DNA of 64,000 nt, from positions 7,626,001 to 7,690,000 of the forward strand of contig NZ_CP107785.1 of NCBI RefSeq assembly GCF_036345915.1, written 5' to 3'. Made by a program: the position numbers and the translations under genes. Origin of the DNA: Nocardia sp. NBC_00565 (GTDB lineage Bacteria; Actinomycetota; Actinomycetes; Mycobacteriales; Mycobacteriaceae). Positions 6,236 to 15,062 of this stretch are shown here, piece after piece; positions within the stretch are counted from its first letter, which is position 1, and every line of letters begins with the position of its first letter. The notes under the pieces were generated by a model, which saw nothing but the letters and a program-made list of their open reading frames with translations, did not search any database and was not told where the DNA came from.

Positions 6236-8191
6236 TCAGAGTGTGCGGGTGAGGCGTTCGGTGAGGATCTGGGCGAAGCGGGCCGGATCCTTCAGTTCGC
6301 CGCCCTCGGCGAGAACCGCGGTGCCGTAGAGCAGTTCGGCGGTTTCGGTGAGTTCGGGAACCCTGCCCGCGTCGGCGTCTTCCTTGCGGGTGTCGTAGGC
6401 GTCACGCAGACCGGTGACCAGCGGGTGGGTCGGGTTGAGCTCGAGGATCCGCTTGGTCTCGGGCACCAGCTGACCGGAGGCGCGGTACATGCGCTCCAGC
6501 ATCGGGGTGAAGTCGAAGACGTCACCGACCAGGCAGGCGGGCGAGGTGGTGAGCCGGTTGGTCAGGCGCACCTCCTTGACGCTCTCGTCGAGGGCCTTGC
6601 CGAGCCAGGTGAGCACCTCGGCGAAGTCCTTGTCCAACTGCTCGCGCAGGGCCTCGGACTCCTTCTTCTCCTCCTCGGTCTCCAGATCGACCTCGCCCTT
6701 GGCGATGGACCGGAACTGCTTGCCATCGAATTCGGGCACCGAGCCGACCCACATCTCGTCGACCGGATCGATCAGGATCAGCACCTCGCGGCCCTTGGCC
6801 TTGAAAGCCTCCATATGCGGGGAGCTTTCGACCTGCTGCCGGGTCTCGCCGGTCATGTAGTAGATGGCGTCCTGGCCGTCCTTCATGCGCTCGACGTACT
6901 GCGCCAGGGTGGTGAGTTCTTCGTCGGAGTTCGTCGAGGCGAAAGATGAGACCTGCAAAATAGTTTCGCGATTGTCGACGTCGGAGAGCAGACCCTCCTT
7001 CAGGACGCGCCCGAACTCCTTCCAGAAGGTCAGGTAGTTCTCCTGGTTCTCCGCGCCCTGCAGATCCTTGACCGTGGACAGCACCTTGCGCACCAGGCGC
7101 TTGCGGATCATCTGGATCTGCCGGTCCTGCTGCAAGATCTCGCGAGAGACGTTGAGCGAGAGGTCCTGTGCGTCCACCACACCCTTGATGAAGCGCAGGT
7201 ACTCCGGCATCAGCTCTTCGCAGTTGTCCATGATGAACACCCGCTTGACGTAGAGCTGCACGCCGCGCTTGTGCTCGCGGGTGAACAGATCGAACGGCGC
7301 GTGCGACGGAATGAACAGCAGCGCTTGATATTCGAAGGTGCCCTCGGCCTTCATCGGGATGATCTCCAGCGGATCGTCCCAGCCGTGGCTGACGTGCTTG
7401 TAGAACTCCTTGTACTCCTCGTCGCTGACCTCGCTCTTGGGGCGGGTCCACAGCGCCTTCATGGAGTTGAGGGTCTGCTCCTCGAGAATCGTCTTCTCGG
7501 TTTTGTCCTCGCCCTCCCCTTCGGTGACGGTCCGCTCGACCTGCATACGCACCGGCCAGGCGATGAAGTCCGAGTACTTCTTGACGATCTCGCGGAGTTT
7601 CCACTCCAGCGTGTAATCGAAGAGGTGATCGTCCTCGTCGGCGGGCTTGAGATGCAGTGCGACCGTGGTGCCCTGTGGGGCGTCATCGAGGGTCTCGATG
7701 GTGTAGGTCGACTGGCCCTCGGACGCCCAGCGGGTGCCCTCGGTCTCGCCCGCCTTGCGGGTGGTCAGCGTCACCTTGTCGGCGACCATGAAGGTCGAAT
7801 AGAAGCCGATGCCGAATTGGCCGATCAGCTCCTCGGCGGCCGCCTCGGACTTGGCGTCGTTGAGCTTCTTGCGCAGCTCCGCGGTACCGGATTTGGCGAG
7901 TGTGCCGATCAGATCGACCACCTCGGCGCGCGACATGCCGATGCCGTTGTCCATGACCGTCAGGATCCGGTTGTCCTTGTCGACCGCCAGCTCGATATGC
8001 AGATCGGCGGTGTCGACGTGCAGATCCTTATCGCGGAAGGACTCCAGCCGCAGCTTGTCGAGCGCGTCGGAAGCGTTCGAGATCAGCTCCCGGAGGAACG
8101 TGTCCTTGTTGGAGTAGACCGAATGGATCATCAGCTCGAGCAGCTGATGGGTTTCTGCCTGGAACTCGAGTTGTTCGACGTGCTCAGTCAC
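6236..8191 (-). CDS. htpG: Molecular chaperone HtpG (Hsp90)
   Basis: A 651-residue bacterial Hsp90, full length for the family. The N-terminal ATP lid motifs are intact: ELISNASDALDK near residue 35, DNGIGM near 85, and GQFGIGFYS near 125. The middle domain carries the catalytic-arginine region (SREILQQ), and the C-terminal dimer domain is present. Translation starts at the GTG at 8191, whose bases overlap the upstream nuclease stop (GTGA), so the two are translationally coupled. The protein refolds stress-damaged cytoplasmic clients using ATP. No heat-shock promoter is visible in front; expression probably depends on the nuclease gene promoter. Confidence 0.97.
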   Translation of the reverse strand: MTEHVEQLEFQAETHQLLELMIHSVYSNKDTFLRELISNASDALDKLRLESFRDKDLHVDTADLHIELAVDKDNRILTVMDNGIGMSRAEVVDLIGTLAKSGTAELRKKLNDAKSEAAAEELIGQFGIGFYSTFMVADKVTLTTRKAGETEGTRWASEGQSTYTIETLDDAPQGTTVALHLKPADEDDHLFDYTLEWKLREIVKKYSDFIAWPVRMQVERTVTEGEGEDKTEKTILEEQTLNSMKALWTRPKSEVSDEEYKEFYKHVSHGWDDPLEIIPMKAEGTFEYQALLFIPSHAPFDLFTREHKRGVQLYVKRVFIMDNCEELMPEYLRFIKGVVDAQDLSLNVSREILQQDRQIQMIRKRLVRKVLSTVKDLQGAENQENYLTFWKEFGRVLKEGLLSDVDNRETILQVSSFASTNSDEELTTLAQYVERMKDGQDAIYYMTGETRQQVESSPHMEAFKAKGREVLILIDPVDEMWVGSVPEFDGKQFRSIAKGEVDLETEEEKKESEALREQLDKDFAEVLTWLGKALDESVKEVRLTNRLTTSPACLVGDVFDFTPMLERMYRASGQLVPETKRILELNPTHPLVTGLRDAYDTRKEDADAGRVPELTETAELLYGTAVLAEGGELKDPARFAQILTERLTRTL

Positions 8192-9933
8192 GACGCGATA
8201 GTACGACGGCCGAAATCGGCGAGGCCAGGAACCTCGCGGTCCGCGCAGTGCTGGACAGGTTCGCCGGGTGTTCCGGGCTTGGGTTTCATCCACTCGCGCA
8301 GCACCATGGTGGCGCGCACATCGTCCTCGTTGTACTCGAGCAGCCGGGTGCGCTGGCCGAGATCGGGCTCGCCCGCATAGCCGACGGCCAGCCGATACCA
8401 GCTCATCGACGCCTCGCCGCCCGCCTCGGGATCGCGCCAGGCGAATCCGGCCACCGGCGCGATCTTCTTGAGCCCTTTGCCGTTCGGGCAGATGAACTGG
8501 TCGGAGACGGCCTGGAACATATCCACCCACTGCGGTCCGTCGACGAACGCGCGGACCTGATCGACCGTCGGCACCCCCGGCCGGCCGGCGAACCGGCGCG
8601 CGGATTCGTAGAGCCACTTGTCCTCGGCGGTGCGCGAATAGCAGTAGGCGGCGAAGGTTTTTCCGGCCGCGACGGCCTCGGCACGCACGGTCATCAGCCA
8701 GGTCCAGAACTCGCCGAAGGAGCGGCCCTCATCCTCGGTGGGCAGCGGATCCCAGGTGACGAACGGGCGGTACACGCCGTCGAGCAGCGTGCCCCACAGA
8801 TATGCGCCGTACTCCTGGAAGCTCTCCAGATCGACATCGACCTCGACATCGGCCCGGCGCACCCACACCCGTTCGACCCGGCGGACCAGCGGCGCACCCG
8901 CGAGCCAGGCCCGCGCGGTCACCACCGCCTCGTCGAACGGACCGTGCTGCCAATCTTCCGGATCGTCACCGACCCAGGCCGCCAGATCGTCGATGGACTC
9001 GACGCCGTGCCCGCGCAGCACCTCCGCGCGGGAGCCCGGCGCCACCAGGCTCACATCCCGGTGTTCGGTCAGCCAGCCCTCGCAGCTCTGTCCGGCGAAC
9101 GCGCCTTCGTCGTCGGGCGCATTGCGGGTCCACCACGGGCACTGCCTGCATTCGGGGACCTTCGACGGAACGGTCGGCAATTCCCCGCGCACCACCGCGA
9201 CTCGATCGGCGTAACGCCGGTCGTAATCGTCGAGCAGCGGGCCGAGATCGTGTACCAGGATCTTGTCGAAGCTATAACCGATCACGCCGCCGACCAGCGC
9301 CGGACTGGCCAGCCCGTGCCGCTGCAGCATCCGGTACAGATGCGCGAGCCGCTGCTGATCGCGAGGCTGCTGACGCAGCTTGCGATGCGGATCCGGTTGC
9401 GGATCCCAGTGATACGGATCCGAGGTGGTCGGGTGGAAGTCGGCCGGTTCGGGCTGGCGCGGGTCGGTCACCTTGTGGTTGACCACGATCACCGGGATGT
9501 AGCCGCCGCGATCGCCGTCGCGCAGCAGAATCTCCGCGCCGCCGCGGCGTCCGGTATCCGGCTCCTGCGGCAGCAATCCGCCCCAGATGTGTTGTGCGCC
9601 TTCGGCACATGCGCGCATGGTGGCCGCGGCCCGCTCCCCTGCGCGCAACGTCGGATCGATCACCACCCAGTTGTCCGGATCCGCGGCGATGAGCGCCTCG
9701 CGCACCTGGGTGCGGTGCGCCGTCGCGGCCTCCCGGCGCTGGCGGACCCCGGCATCTTCGGACACCCCGGTGAGCAGCCCGGGATTAGCCGCGTTCAGAT
9801 GCAATCGATGACGACAGCCGATCAGAGCTCTGGCATCGACGAACGCCGTCGGCCCATCGTTCACCTCGGCCTGCCGCTCGTCGGCGCCGCCTTCGTGATT
9901 GCGACCGTCGCGGTCACCGATGCCCGAATACAC
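8188..9933 (-). CDS. RecB-like nuclease with RNase H-like domain (TM0106 family)
   Basis: A 581-residue protein resembling TM0106-type RecB-like nucleases. The first half has a PD-(D/E)XK-like segment (GRRGGAEILLRD...YIPVIVVNHK) and a cysteine pair (ECRQCPWW) followed by ...GQSCEGW, as in RecB/Cas4-like iron-sulfur nucleases. The C-terminal half has the DEDDy-type pattern: VDVDLESFQEYGAYLWG for DxE and YNEDDVRATMVL for the final acidic motif. A role in DNA or RNA processing is inferred. The start is uncertain; the GTG at 9933 is used, with weak ribosome binding. It overlaps htpG by 4 bases. Confidence 0.8.
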   Translation of the reverse strand: MYSGIGDRDGRNHEGGADERQAEVNDGPTAFVDARALIGCRHRLHLNAANPGLLTGVSEDAGVRQRREAATAHRTQVREALIAADPDNWVVIDPTLRAGERAAATMRACAEGAQHIWGGLLPQEPDTGRRGGAEILLRDGDRGGYIPVIVVNHKVTDPRQPEPADFHPTTSDPYHWDPQPDPHRKLRQQPRDQQRLAHLYRMLQRHGLASPALVGGVIGYSFDKILVHDLGPLLDDYDRRYADRVAVVRGELPTVPSKVPECRQCPWWTRNAPDDEGAFAGQSCEGWLTEHRDVSLVAPGSRAEVLRGHGVESIDDLAAWVGDDPEDWQHGPFDEAVVTARAWLAGAPLVRRVERVWVRRADVEVDVDLESFQEYGAYLWGTLLDGVYRPFVTWDPLPTEDEGRSFGEFWTWLMTVRAEAVAAGKTFAAYCYSRTAEDKWLYESARRFAGRPGVPTVDQVRAFVDGPQWVDMFQAVSDQFICPNGKGLKKIAPVAGFAWRDPEAGGEASMSWYRLAVGYAGEPDLGQRTRLLEYNEDDVRATMVLREWMKPKPGTPGEPVQHCADREVPGLADFGRRTIAS

Positions 9934-10130
9934 ATACGCAGTATGGTCCAGACCCCTGACAACTCCGCGAACCGCATGACACAAGGTCTGCGACAGGCCA
10001 AGTCGCGCGCTCACCCACTCGCAGCCCCCACCATGGACCCGATAGGGTAACGGCGACACTGTGACATGGGCGGACGGGCGTAACCCGACGTCGTACAGCC
10101 ATGGCGAACCAGCAATACGGAGGGCCTTCG

Positions 10131-10781
10131 ATGGGGTTGTTCACGAAGCGCAAGCGGCGACCGAGCCGTAGGGCCGAGGCGAAAGCCCTCAAGCACAAGG
10201 CCGCCATGGAGGCGAAACTCGGCGCCAGGAACGACCGCAAGGCCCACCGCGCGGAGGCCCGCACCCAGCGCAAGGTCGCCAAGGCCCAGATCTCCGCACT
10301 GCAGGCGGAGGAGAAGGCCGCGCTCAAGGTGGCCGCCAAGGCCGAGCGGGATCCGTTCACCGCGAGCCAGGTCCGCAAATACCTCGGTGTCGCCCGTGTG
10401 CTCGTGCCCGTGCTCGCCCCGCTGGCCTATCGCGCCGCGACCTTCATCCGCGGCCAGATCGATACCCGCCGTGCGCATCAGCTCGGTATCGGCGTCGAAC
10501 AGCTCGGTGACTTCAGCGGCCACGGCGGTCGCCTGCAGGCGCGGATCTCCAGCACCGAAGCCACGCTGGACAAGATCGGCGCGCAGTCCGGTGACAAGGT
10601 GAGCAAGGGCGAGACGCAGAAATTCGTCAGCGCCACCCAGGATCGACTCGGCAACCTGACCGCGGCGATTCGGACCGCGGAACAGATGCCTGCGCCACGC
10701 AGGCGCACCGTGCACGCGTCGATCTCGAACGAGCTGTCCGGGATCGAGGCGGACGTGTTGGCCCGCCTCGGCGTCAACTGA
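10131..10781 (+). CDS. DUF6474-type basic, helical protein
   Basis: A 216-residue protein that appears to match the actinobacterial DUF6474 family. The first 75 residues are extremely Lys/Arg/Ala-rich and predicted helical or coiled coil (RRAEAKALKHKAAMEAK onwards), then comes a short hydrophobic segment (YLGVARVLVPVLAPLAYRAATF, near 80-101) and a polar helical C-terminus. It may be a membrane- or nucleic-acid-associated structural protein; function unknown. ATG at 10131 has GGAGG 8 bases upstream. The next gene begins 13 bases after the stop, so they may be cotranscribed. Confidence 0.78.
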   Translation: MGLFTKRKRRPSRRAEAKALKHKAAMEAKLGARNDRKAHRAEARTQRKVAKAQISALQAEEKAALKVAAKAERDPFTASQVRKYLGVARVLVPVLAPLAYRAATFIRGQIDTRRAHQLGIGVEQLGDFSGHGGRLQARISSTEATLDKIGAQSGDKVSKGETQKFVSATQDRLGNLTAAIRTAEQMPAPRRRTVHASISNELSGIEADVLARLGVN

Positions 10782-10794
10782 GCTGAGCCGAACG

Positions 10795-11352
10795 ATGCGC
10801 ACCGGTCCGACTAGCAGCAGCCCGCGTGGCTGTCTGGTAGGCGGCATGGTCGGGGCGCTCGCCGTTGCCGCGCATGGTGCGGCCGGCGGCGGATATCCGG
10901 ATTCGACCGAGTCGGCTCTGCTGCTGCTCATTTCGATGCTGACGGGTTGGCTCGCGGCCAGCGGAACCGTCCGGAACGGCGCGCGCGCGGCCACACCGGG
11001 TCGTGCGACCATGTTCGCCCAGCTCGCGCTGGGTCAGCTCGCCGGGCACGCGGTGTTGTCCGGACTCATCGACCACTCGCATGCCCACCCTCCGCAGCAC
11101 CTGAGCGCTGTCTATCTGCCAACCGGCTGGATGTTGGTGGCGCATCTGATCGCGACAGTCGGCTGCGTCGTGCTGATCCGGTTGGCCGAGCGGCTCTACG
11201 CGGTCGCGTCCAGCGTCGTGCACGCGGTCTCGGCCACGGTGTCCGCACCGCGTATCACCGGACCGATCCGCTGGTCGAATCCCGGTCCGCGGCACTACAG
11301 CTTTCATCCGAGCGGCGCGATCGGCCCGCGCGCGCCACCGGTGTCGGCCTGA
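10795..11352 (+). CDS. His-containing integral membrane protein of a copper-type operon
   Basis: A 185-residue protein with about four hydrophobic segments and a conspicuous histidine cluster in a loop (DHSHAHPPQH, near residue 98), suggesting metal contact. I do not recognise a named family. It precedes the YcnI-CopC-CopD genes by 42 bases on the same strand, and proteins of this shape often accompany ycnI in actinobacteria. A role in copper handling is inferred from context and the histidines. The C-terminal 35 residues are polar and Pro-rich. Confidence 0.72.
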   Translation: MRTGPTSSSPRGCLVGGMVGALAVAAHGAAGGGYPDSTESALLLLISMLTGWLAASGTVRNGARAATPGRATMFAQLALGQLAGHAVLSGLIDHSHAHPPQHLSAVYLPTGWMLVAHLIATVGCVVLIRLAERLYAVASSVVHAVSATVSAPRITGPIRWSNPGPRHYSFHPSGAIGPRAPPVSA

Positions 11353-11394
11353 CCCGCCACACCCAAACCCTTTCGGACAGAAAGCAGTTCACTC

Positions 11395-12045
11395 ATGCGC
11401 ACGCAGATCTCGCGCGCCTGCACGGCCGCAGCCGCCGCCGGCCTCATGCTCCTCGCGGGCGGCACCGCCTCCGCACACGTCACCGCCGACGCGCCGGGCG
11501 CGACCCAGGGCAGTTACTCGGTGATCACCTTCAAAGTCCCCACGGAATCGGCGACCGCGAACACCACCGCGCTGACCGTCACCCTGCCCAACCTCGAGAG
11601 CGCCCGCACCGAACCCATCCCGGGCTGGAGCTCCAAGGTCGACCACAACGACAAGGCCGAGGCCACCTCGGTCACCTGGACCGCCGATCCCGGCGCGCCC
11701 GGCGTCGGTCCCGGACAGTTCCAGCGCTTCGTGCTGTCGGTGGGCCCGCTGCCGACGCAGCACGAGGTCAGTCTCCCGGCCACGCAGACCTACAGCGACG
11801 GCAAGGTCGTGAAGTGGGACCAGCCGATGGGCACGGACGGCTCCGAGCCCGAGCACCCCGCGCCGACGCTCACCCTCGCGGCGGCCAAGGGCGGTGGCGA
11901 CGATCACCACGTCGACAGCGAAGCCGCCGAGACGTCGAACGAGACCGATGACACCGCACGCTGGCTCGGCGGTATCGGCCTCGCGCTCGGTCTGCTCGGC
12001 GTCGCCCTCGGTGTCGGCAATGTGATTCGCGGACGGCGGGCATGA
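11395..12045 (+). CDS. YcnI-family copper-binding protein (DUF1775)
   Basis: A 216-residue exported membrane protein. A signal peptide ends at ...GTASA, so the mature protein starts with His (HVTADAPGA), the copper-ligand position in this family. The beta-sandwich contains the family's conserved Trp (PGWSSKV) and the VTWTA segment. One C-terminal helix (LGGIGLALGLLGVALGVG) anchors it outside the membrane. Relatives bind Cu(II) as copper storage or chaperone proteins. The CopC gene overlaps its stop (ATGA), so this is one operon. Confidence 0.9.
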   Translation: MRTQISRACTAAAAAGLMLLAGGTASAHVTADAPGATQGSYSVITFKVPTESATANTTALTVTLPNLESARTEPIPGWSSKVDHNDKAEATSVTWTADPGAPGVGPGQFQRFVLSVGPLPTQHEVSLPATQTYSDGKVVKWDQPMGTDGSEPEHPAPTLTLAAAKGGGDDHHVDSEAAETSNETDDTARWLGGIGLALGLLGVALGVGNVIRGRRA

Positions 12046-12596
12046 GCGGCCGTGCGCCGCGCCGCCTGATCGCCGGATTGATCGCTGGTCTGCTCTTCCT
12101 CGGCGCGGGCGCACTCGCCGCCGGAACCGCCGCGGCGCATTCGGCACCGGTCAGCAGTGTGCCCGCCGATGGCGCGAACATCGAGACCGGCCCGGAGCGG
12201 GTCAGCATCACCTTCAACGAGCCGCTGCAGGAGAGCTTTCCGGCGCTCACCGTGGTCGGTCCCGACGGCAACCTGTGGTCCAAGGGCGATCCGACCGTGG
12301 ACGGCCCGACCGTCAGCGTCCCGGTCGGCGAACTCGGCCCGACCGGCGTCTACAAGATCGGGTACCGGGTCACCTCCGCCGACGGACATCCGGTCAAGGG
12401 TGAGCGGACCTTCACACTCACCAAGGCGGGCAACGGTACGCCGGGCCCGAAGGCCGACAGTCAGCACAACTCCGGCGGCAAGGACGATTCCGGCGGAGTT
12501 CCACTGTGGGTCTTCATCATCGGCGCTGTCGTATTGTTCGGCGGTGGACTCGCGTTCGCCCTGTACGGCGGCAGGGGCCGGAAACCGCAGCAGTGA
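12042..12596 (+). CDS. copC: CopC-domain copper resistance protein
   Basis: A 184-residue exported protein. After a signal peptide ending in TAAA, the mature protein begins HSAPVSSVPADG, the typical N-terminal His ligand of CopC. The domain contains TFNEPL and the closing ...SADGHPVKGERTFTL, where D and H complete the Cu(II) site. A single C-terminal helix (VPLWVFIIGAVVLFGGGLAFAL) anchors it. CopC passes or binds copper outside the cell and partners with CopD. It overlaps the ycnI stop by 4 bases and is 31 bases ahead of copD. Confidence 0.92.
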   Translation: MSGRAPRRLIAGLIAGLLFLGAGALAAGTAAAHSAPVSSVPADGANIETGPERVSITFNEPLQESFPALTVVGPDGNLWSKGDPTVDGPTVSVPVGELGPTGVYKIGYRVTSADGHPVKGERTFTLTKAGNGTPGPKADSQHNSGGKDDSGGVPLWVFIIGAVVLFGGGLAFALYGGRGRKPQQ

Positions 12597-12627
12597 GACC
12601 GCAAGCACCGGTGCGGAGGGCGCAGCG

Positions 12628-13566
12628 GTGAACAAGGGACAGCGGACGACCGGCGGCTCGAACGCGCAGGCGTTGCTGCTGGTCGTCCCGGCCGGTCTGC
12701 TCGGCGTGGCCCTCGCCCTGATCCTGGCCGTACCGGCGCCCGCCGAGACCGAGGCCGTCGTCCGGGTAATCGCGGACTGCGCCGGAGCGACCGTGCTCGG
12801 CCTGGCCGCGCTACCCCGGTTGCACGATCGGCTGCGGCCGCCGTGGCGGGCACTCGCGGTGCTGGCCGGGATCTGGTGCGTCACCGAATTCACGGTGCTC
12901 GTCTTCGAGGCGGCCGGGGTCGTCGGTGTGCCGGTCGGCAAGCTGACGGGCGGACAGTTCGGCAATTTCCTCGTCGAGATCAGCGGCGGTCAGGTCGGCA
13001 TCGCCGTGCTGGTCGGCACCGGTGCGGTCGCCTGCTACTCGACGTTGGCATTCCGGCGACCGGAGACCGCGTCGACCGATCTGGTGCTGGTCTTCGCCGC
13101 GGTGGCGCTGGCGCTGCGGCCGATCACCGGGCATATGTCGCAGCAGCCGTTCGGCTCGGTGCTGGCCGCGGTGCACGCACTGGCCGCGGCGGCCTGGCTC
13201 GGGCTGTTGGTGGCGCTGGCGCTGGTGGTCCGCACACGCGGCGAGTGGGCGGTGGCGCTGCCGAGGTATTCGGCGGTGGCGCTGCCGCTGGTCGGCGTCG
13301 TCGCGGTCACCGGCATCGTCAACGGGCTGGTGCGGGTCGGCGGGATCACGCCATTCGTGACGACCGGCTACGGCCGCATTCTGCTCGCGAAAACCCTGGT
13401 GCTGGTTGGTTTGCTGGCCCTGGGCTGGTGGTGGCGGCGCAGCTGGGTGCCGATCGCGACCAACCATCGGATGTTGGCCGAATCGTCGCTGCGGCGGGCG
13501 GTCATCGAGGTCGTGGTGATGTCCGTGGCGTTCGGTCTGGCGGCGACACTCGCGGTCACCGCCTGA
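12628..13566 (+). CDS. copD: CopD-domain copper import membrane protein
   Basis: A 312-residue polytopic membrane protein with eight or nine helices. The CopD region is recognisable by HxxAAAAWLGLL (near 184), GRILLAKTLVLVGLLALGWWWRR (near 270), and the His near GHMSQQP. The start is GTG at 12628, 7 bases after GGAGGG. CopD moves copper across the cytoplasmic membrane together with CopC. Third member of the ycnI-copC-copD operon. Copper control is expected, but no CsoR-like operator is evident in the short gaps. Confidence 0.9.
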   Translation: MNKGQRTTGGSNAQALLLVVPAGLLGVALALILAVPAPAETEAVVRVIADCAGATVLGLAALPRLHDRLRPPWRALAVLAGIWCVTEFTVLVFEAAGVVGVPVGKLTGGQFGNFLVEISGGQVGIAVLVGTGAVACYSTLAFRRPETASTDLVLVFAAVALALRPITGHMSQQPFGSVLAAVHALAAAAWLGLLVALALVVRTRGEWAVALPRYSAVALPLVGVVAVTGIVNGLVRVGGITPFVTTGYGRILLAKTLVLVGLLALGWWWRRSWVPIATNHRMLAESSLRRAVIEVVVMSVAFGLAATLAVTA

Positions 13567-13584
13567 TGCTTGCTGATGCAAGCA
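13567..13584. other. Short hairpin after copD
   Basis: TGCTTGC-TGAT-GCAAGCA has perfect 7-bp arms and starts immediately after the copD stop. No U tract follows. It may mark the operon end or be an operator for the next gene. Confidence 0.4.
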
Positions 13585-13613
13585 GACAGATAGCACCCGC
13601 CGATCCCGTCGTG

Positions 13614-13627
13614 GTAACCCGTTACAG
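13614..13627 (+). promoter_or_regulatory. Palindrome over a probable -10 element
   Basis: GTAAC-CC-GTTAC (13614-13625) is a 12-bp palindrome overlapping a -10-like TACAGT (13622-13627). The ATG of the next gene follows 8 bases later, so its transcript may be leaderless. Confidence 0.4.
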
Positions 13628-13635
13628 TTGGGCCC

Positions 13636-14094
13636 ATGACCGTAGTGAAGATCGTCGAGGACTGCGCGGCGACGGCCGAAACCGCATTCGCCTATGTCAA
13701 CGACTACCGGAACCTGTCGCGCTTCATCACCGAGGTCCAGGACTTCACTCCGATCACCGAACAGGTCGAGGGCGTCGGGGCGACCTTCGACGGCACCATC
13801 AAGCTCGGTCCCGCCGCGCTGCATTCCCGCCTCCAGGTCGTGCGGTGGGAAGAGAACTTCGCGATCGCGGTGAAGTCGATCAAGGGGTTCGAGATCGAAT
13901 CCACCTTCCTTTTCCACGACAAGGGCGCGGACACCTGCACGGTCGACGCGATCGTCGACTACCGCGTGTCCGGCGGTATCGCGGGCAAGGTGCTCGGCAA
14001 GACCATCGAGCCATTCGTGAAGATCGCGGTCAAGCACTCCACGCACAACCTGACCACCCAGATCTCCGAATTCCACGTCAGCAGACAGGGCTGA
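13636..14094 (+). CDS. SRPBCC-fold (polyketide cyclase/START-like) protein
   Basis: A 152-residue protein of the SRPBCC fold as in mycobacterial polyketide cyclase/dehydrase and RatA-like proteins. It starts with VEDCAATAETAFAYVNDYRN, has the central antiparallel strands (GATFDGTIKLG...), and a long C-terminal helix (KVLGKTIEPFVKIAVKHSTHNL). These proteins hold hydrophobic ligands; none can be named here. A -10-like TACAGT sits 8 bases before the ATG, suggesting a leaderless transcript. Confidence 0.82.
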   Translation: MTVVKIVEDCAATAETAFAYVNDYRNLSRFITEVQDFTPITEQVEGVGATFDGTIKLGPAALHSRLQVVRWEENFAIAVKSIKGFEIESTFLFHDKGADTCTVDAIVDYRVSGGIAGKVLGKTIEPFVKIAVKHSTHNLTTQISEFHVSRQG

Positions 14095-14148
14095 GGCCCA
14101 TCGAGGGGCGACTTGTCCGGACGGCCCACCGGCGAGGATGCTGTTCAC

Positions 14149-14529
14149 ATGGCTGAACGCACGACTCCGACGCTGCCGCAGCGCATCGCCTACATCTGCG
14201 GGCGCACGCTGCCGGAATCGATGTCGGAGTGGGTGCGCAACGACCTGACCGGACCGGGTGCGGCACGGCGCTACCTGATGCGCTTCCTCATTCCGATGAT
14301 TCCGGTTCTGAGCCTGTTCCTGCTGGTACCGGGGCCGAAATGGATGGGTGCGGCGATGATGGCCCTGCTGTATCTGCCGCTGATCTATTTCACCGCGGCG
14401 CTGATGTACGTGTATCGCAGATCGCGGCTGGTCAAACACGGTCTCGACCCCGCACTCGCCGACTCCGCCGCGAGGAAGCGCGGGGAATCCGAGCGCCTGG
14501 CCTATGAGCGCCGCCACGGCCGCGCCTGA
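14149..14529 (+). CDS. DUF5313 membrane protein (copy 1)
   Basis: A 126-residue protein with two membrane helices (about 43-60 and 66-85) between a conserved amphipathic N-terminus (PQRIAYICGRTLPESMSEWVRND) and a polar C-terminus (KHGLDPALADSAARKRGESER). The pattern matches actinobacterial DUF5313. The ATG at 14149 follows GAGGAT. It is clearly a paralogue of the next gene, sharing the GR-LP-E-EWV, LVPGPK/LFPGPM and HGLDP landmarks. Function unknown. Confidence 0.8.
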   Translation: MAERTTPTLPQRIAYICGRTLPESMSEWVRNDLTGPGAARRYLMRFLIPMIPVLSLFLLVPGPKWMGAAMMALLYLPLIYFTAALMYVYRRSRLVKHGLDPALADSAARKRGESERLAYERRHGRA

Positions 14530-14594
14530 TTTTCGTCTTGCCGACTATTCGCCAGACCTGGCGGTGACACATACCACAGGCATAGCCTGAACGT

Positions 14595-14960
14595 ATGAAA
14601 CGTCCCACGTTCGGCCAACGGGTCGCCTACGATCTCGGCCGCGAGCTCCCGGAGGAGCTGCACGAGTGGGTTATCCACGACCTCGTCGGGCACGGGGCCA
14701 TGGAACGCTATCTCGTCCGGTTCGTCGTTCCGTTCATCCCATTCTTCGCGCTGTGGTTGCTGTTCCCAGGGCCGATGGGTTTGAAGATCGGCATGATCGT
14801 CATGATGATCGTGCCGCTCATCCTGTTCACCGTGTCGCTCAGCTACGTCTGGCGGCGCTTCCGCATGGGACAGCACGGTCTCGATCCGGAGTGGATCAAC
14901 CACAACAAGATGCGCGAAACCGAGCGGATCAAATACCAGATGCACTACGGGCACCGCTAG
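14595..14960 (+). CDS. DUF5313 membrane protein (copy 2)
   Basis: A 121-residue paralogue of the preceding gene, 65 bases downstream on the same strand. The layout is the same: N-terminal amphipathic FGQRVAYDLGRELPEELHEW, two helices around a FPGPMGLKIG turn, then RRFRMGQHGLDPEW and a charged tail. The pair looks like an old tandem duplication that has diverged considerably. Function unknown. Confidence 0.82.
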   Translation: MKRPTFGQRVAYDLGRELPEELHEWVIHDLVGHGAMERYLVRFVVPFIPFFALWLLFPGPMGLKIGMIVMMIVPLILFTVSLSYVWRRFRMGQHGLDPEWINHNKMRETERIKYQMHYGHR

Positions 14961-15062
14961 CGGTTGCGTTGCCGGTCGCTCGGAAAGCTCGGCTGGCGAC
15001 CGAGGTCACATAAGGAACAGGCCTCCCCGAAATCCAATTCGGCCACCCCTAAGCTGGGCGGC

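Noticed and set aside
8248..10050. A 600-codon frame opposite the RecB-like gene
   Set aside because: The minus-strand protein has recognisable nuclease motifs and couples to htpG; the plus frame has none.
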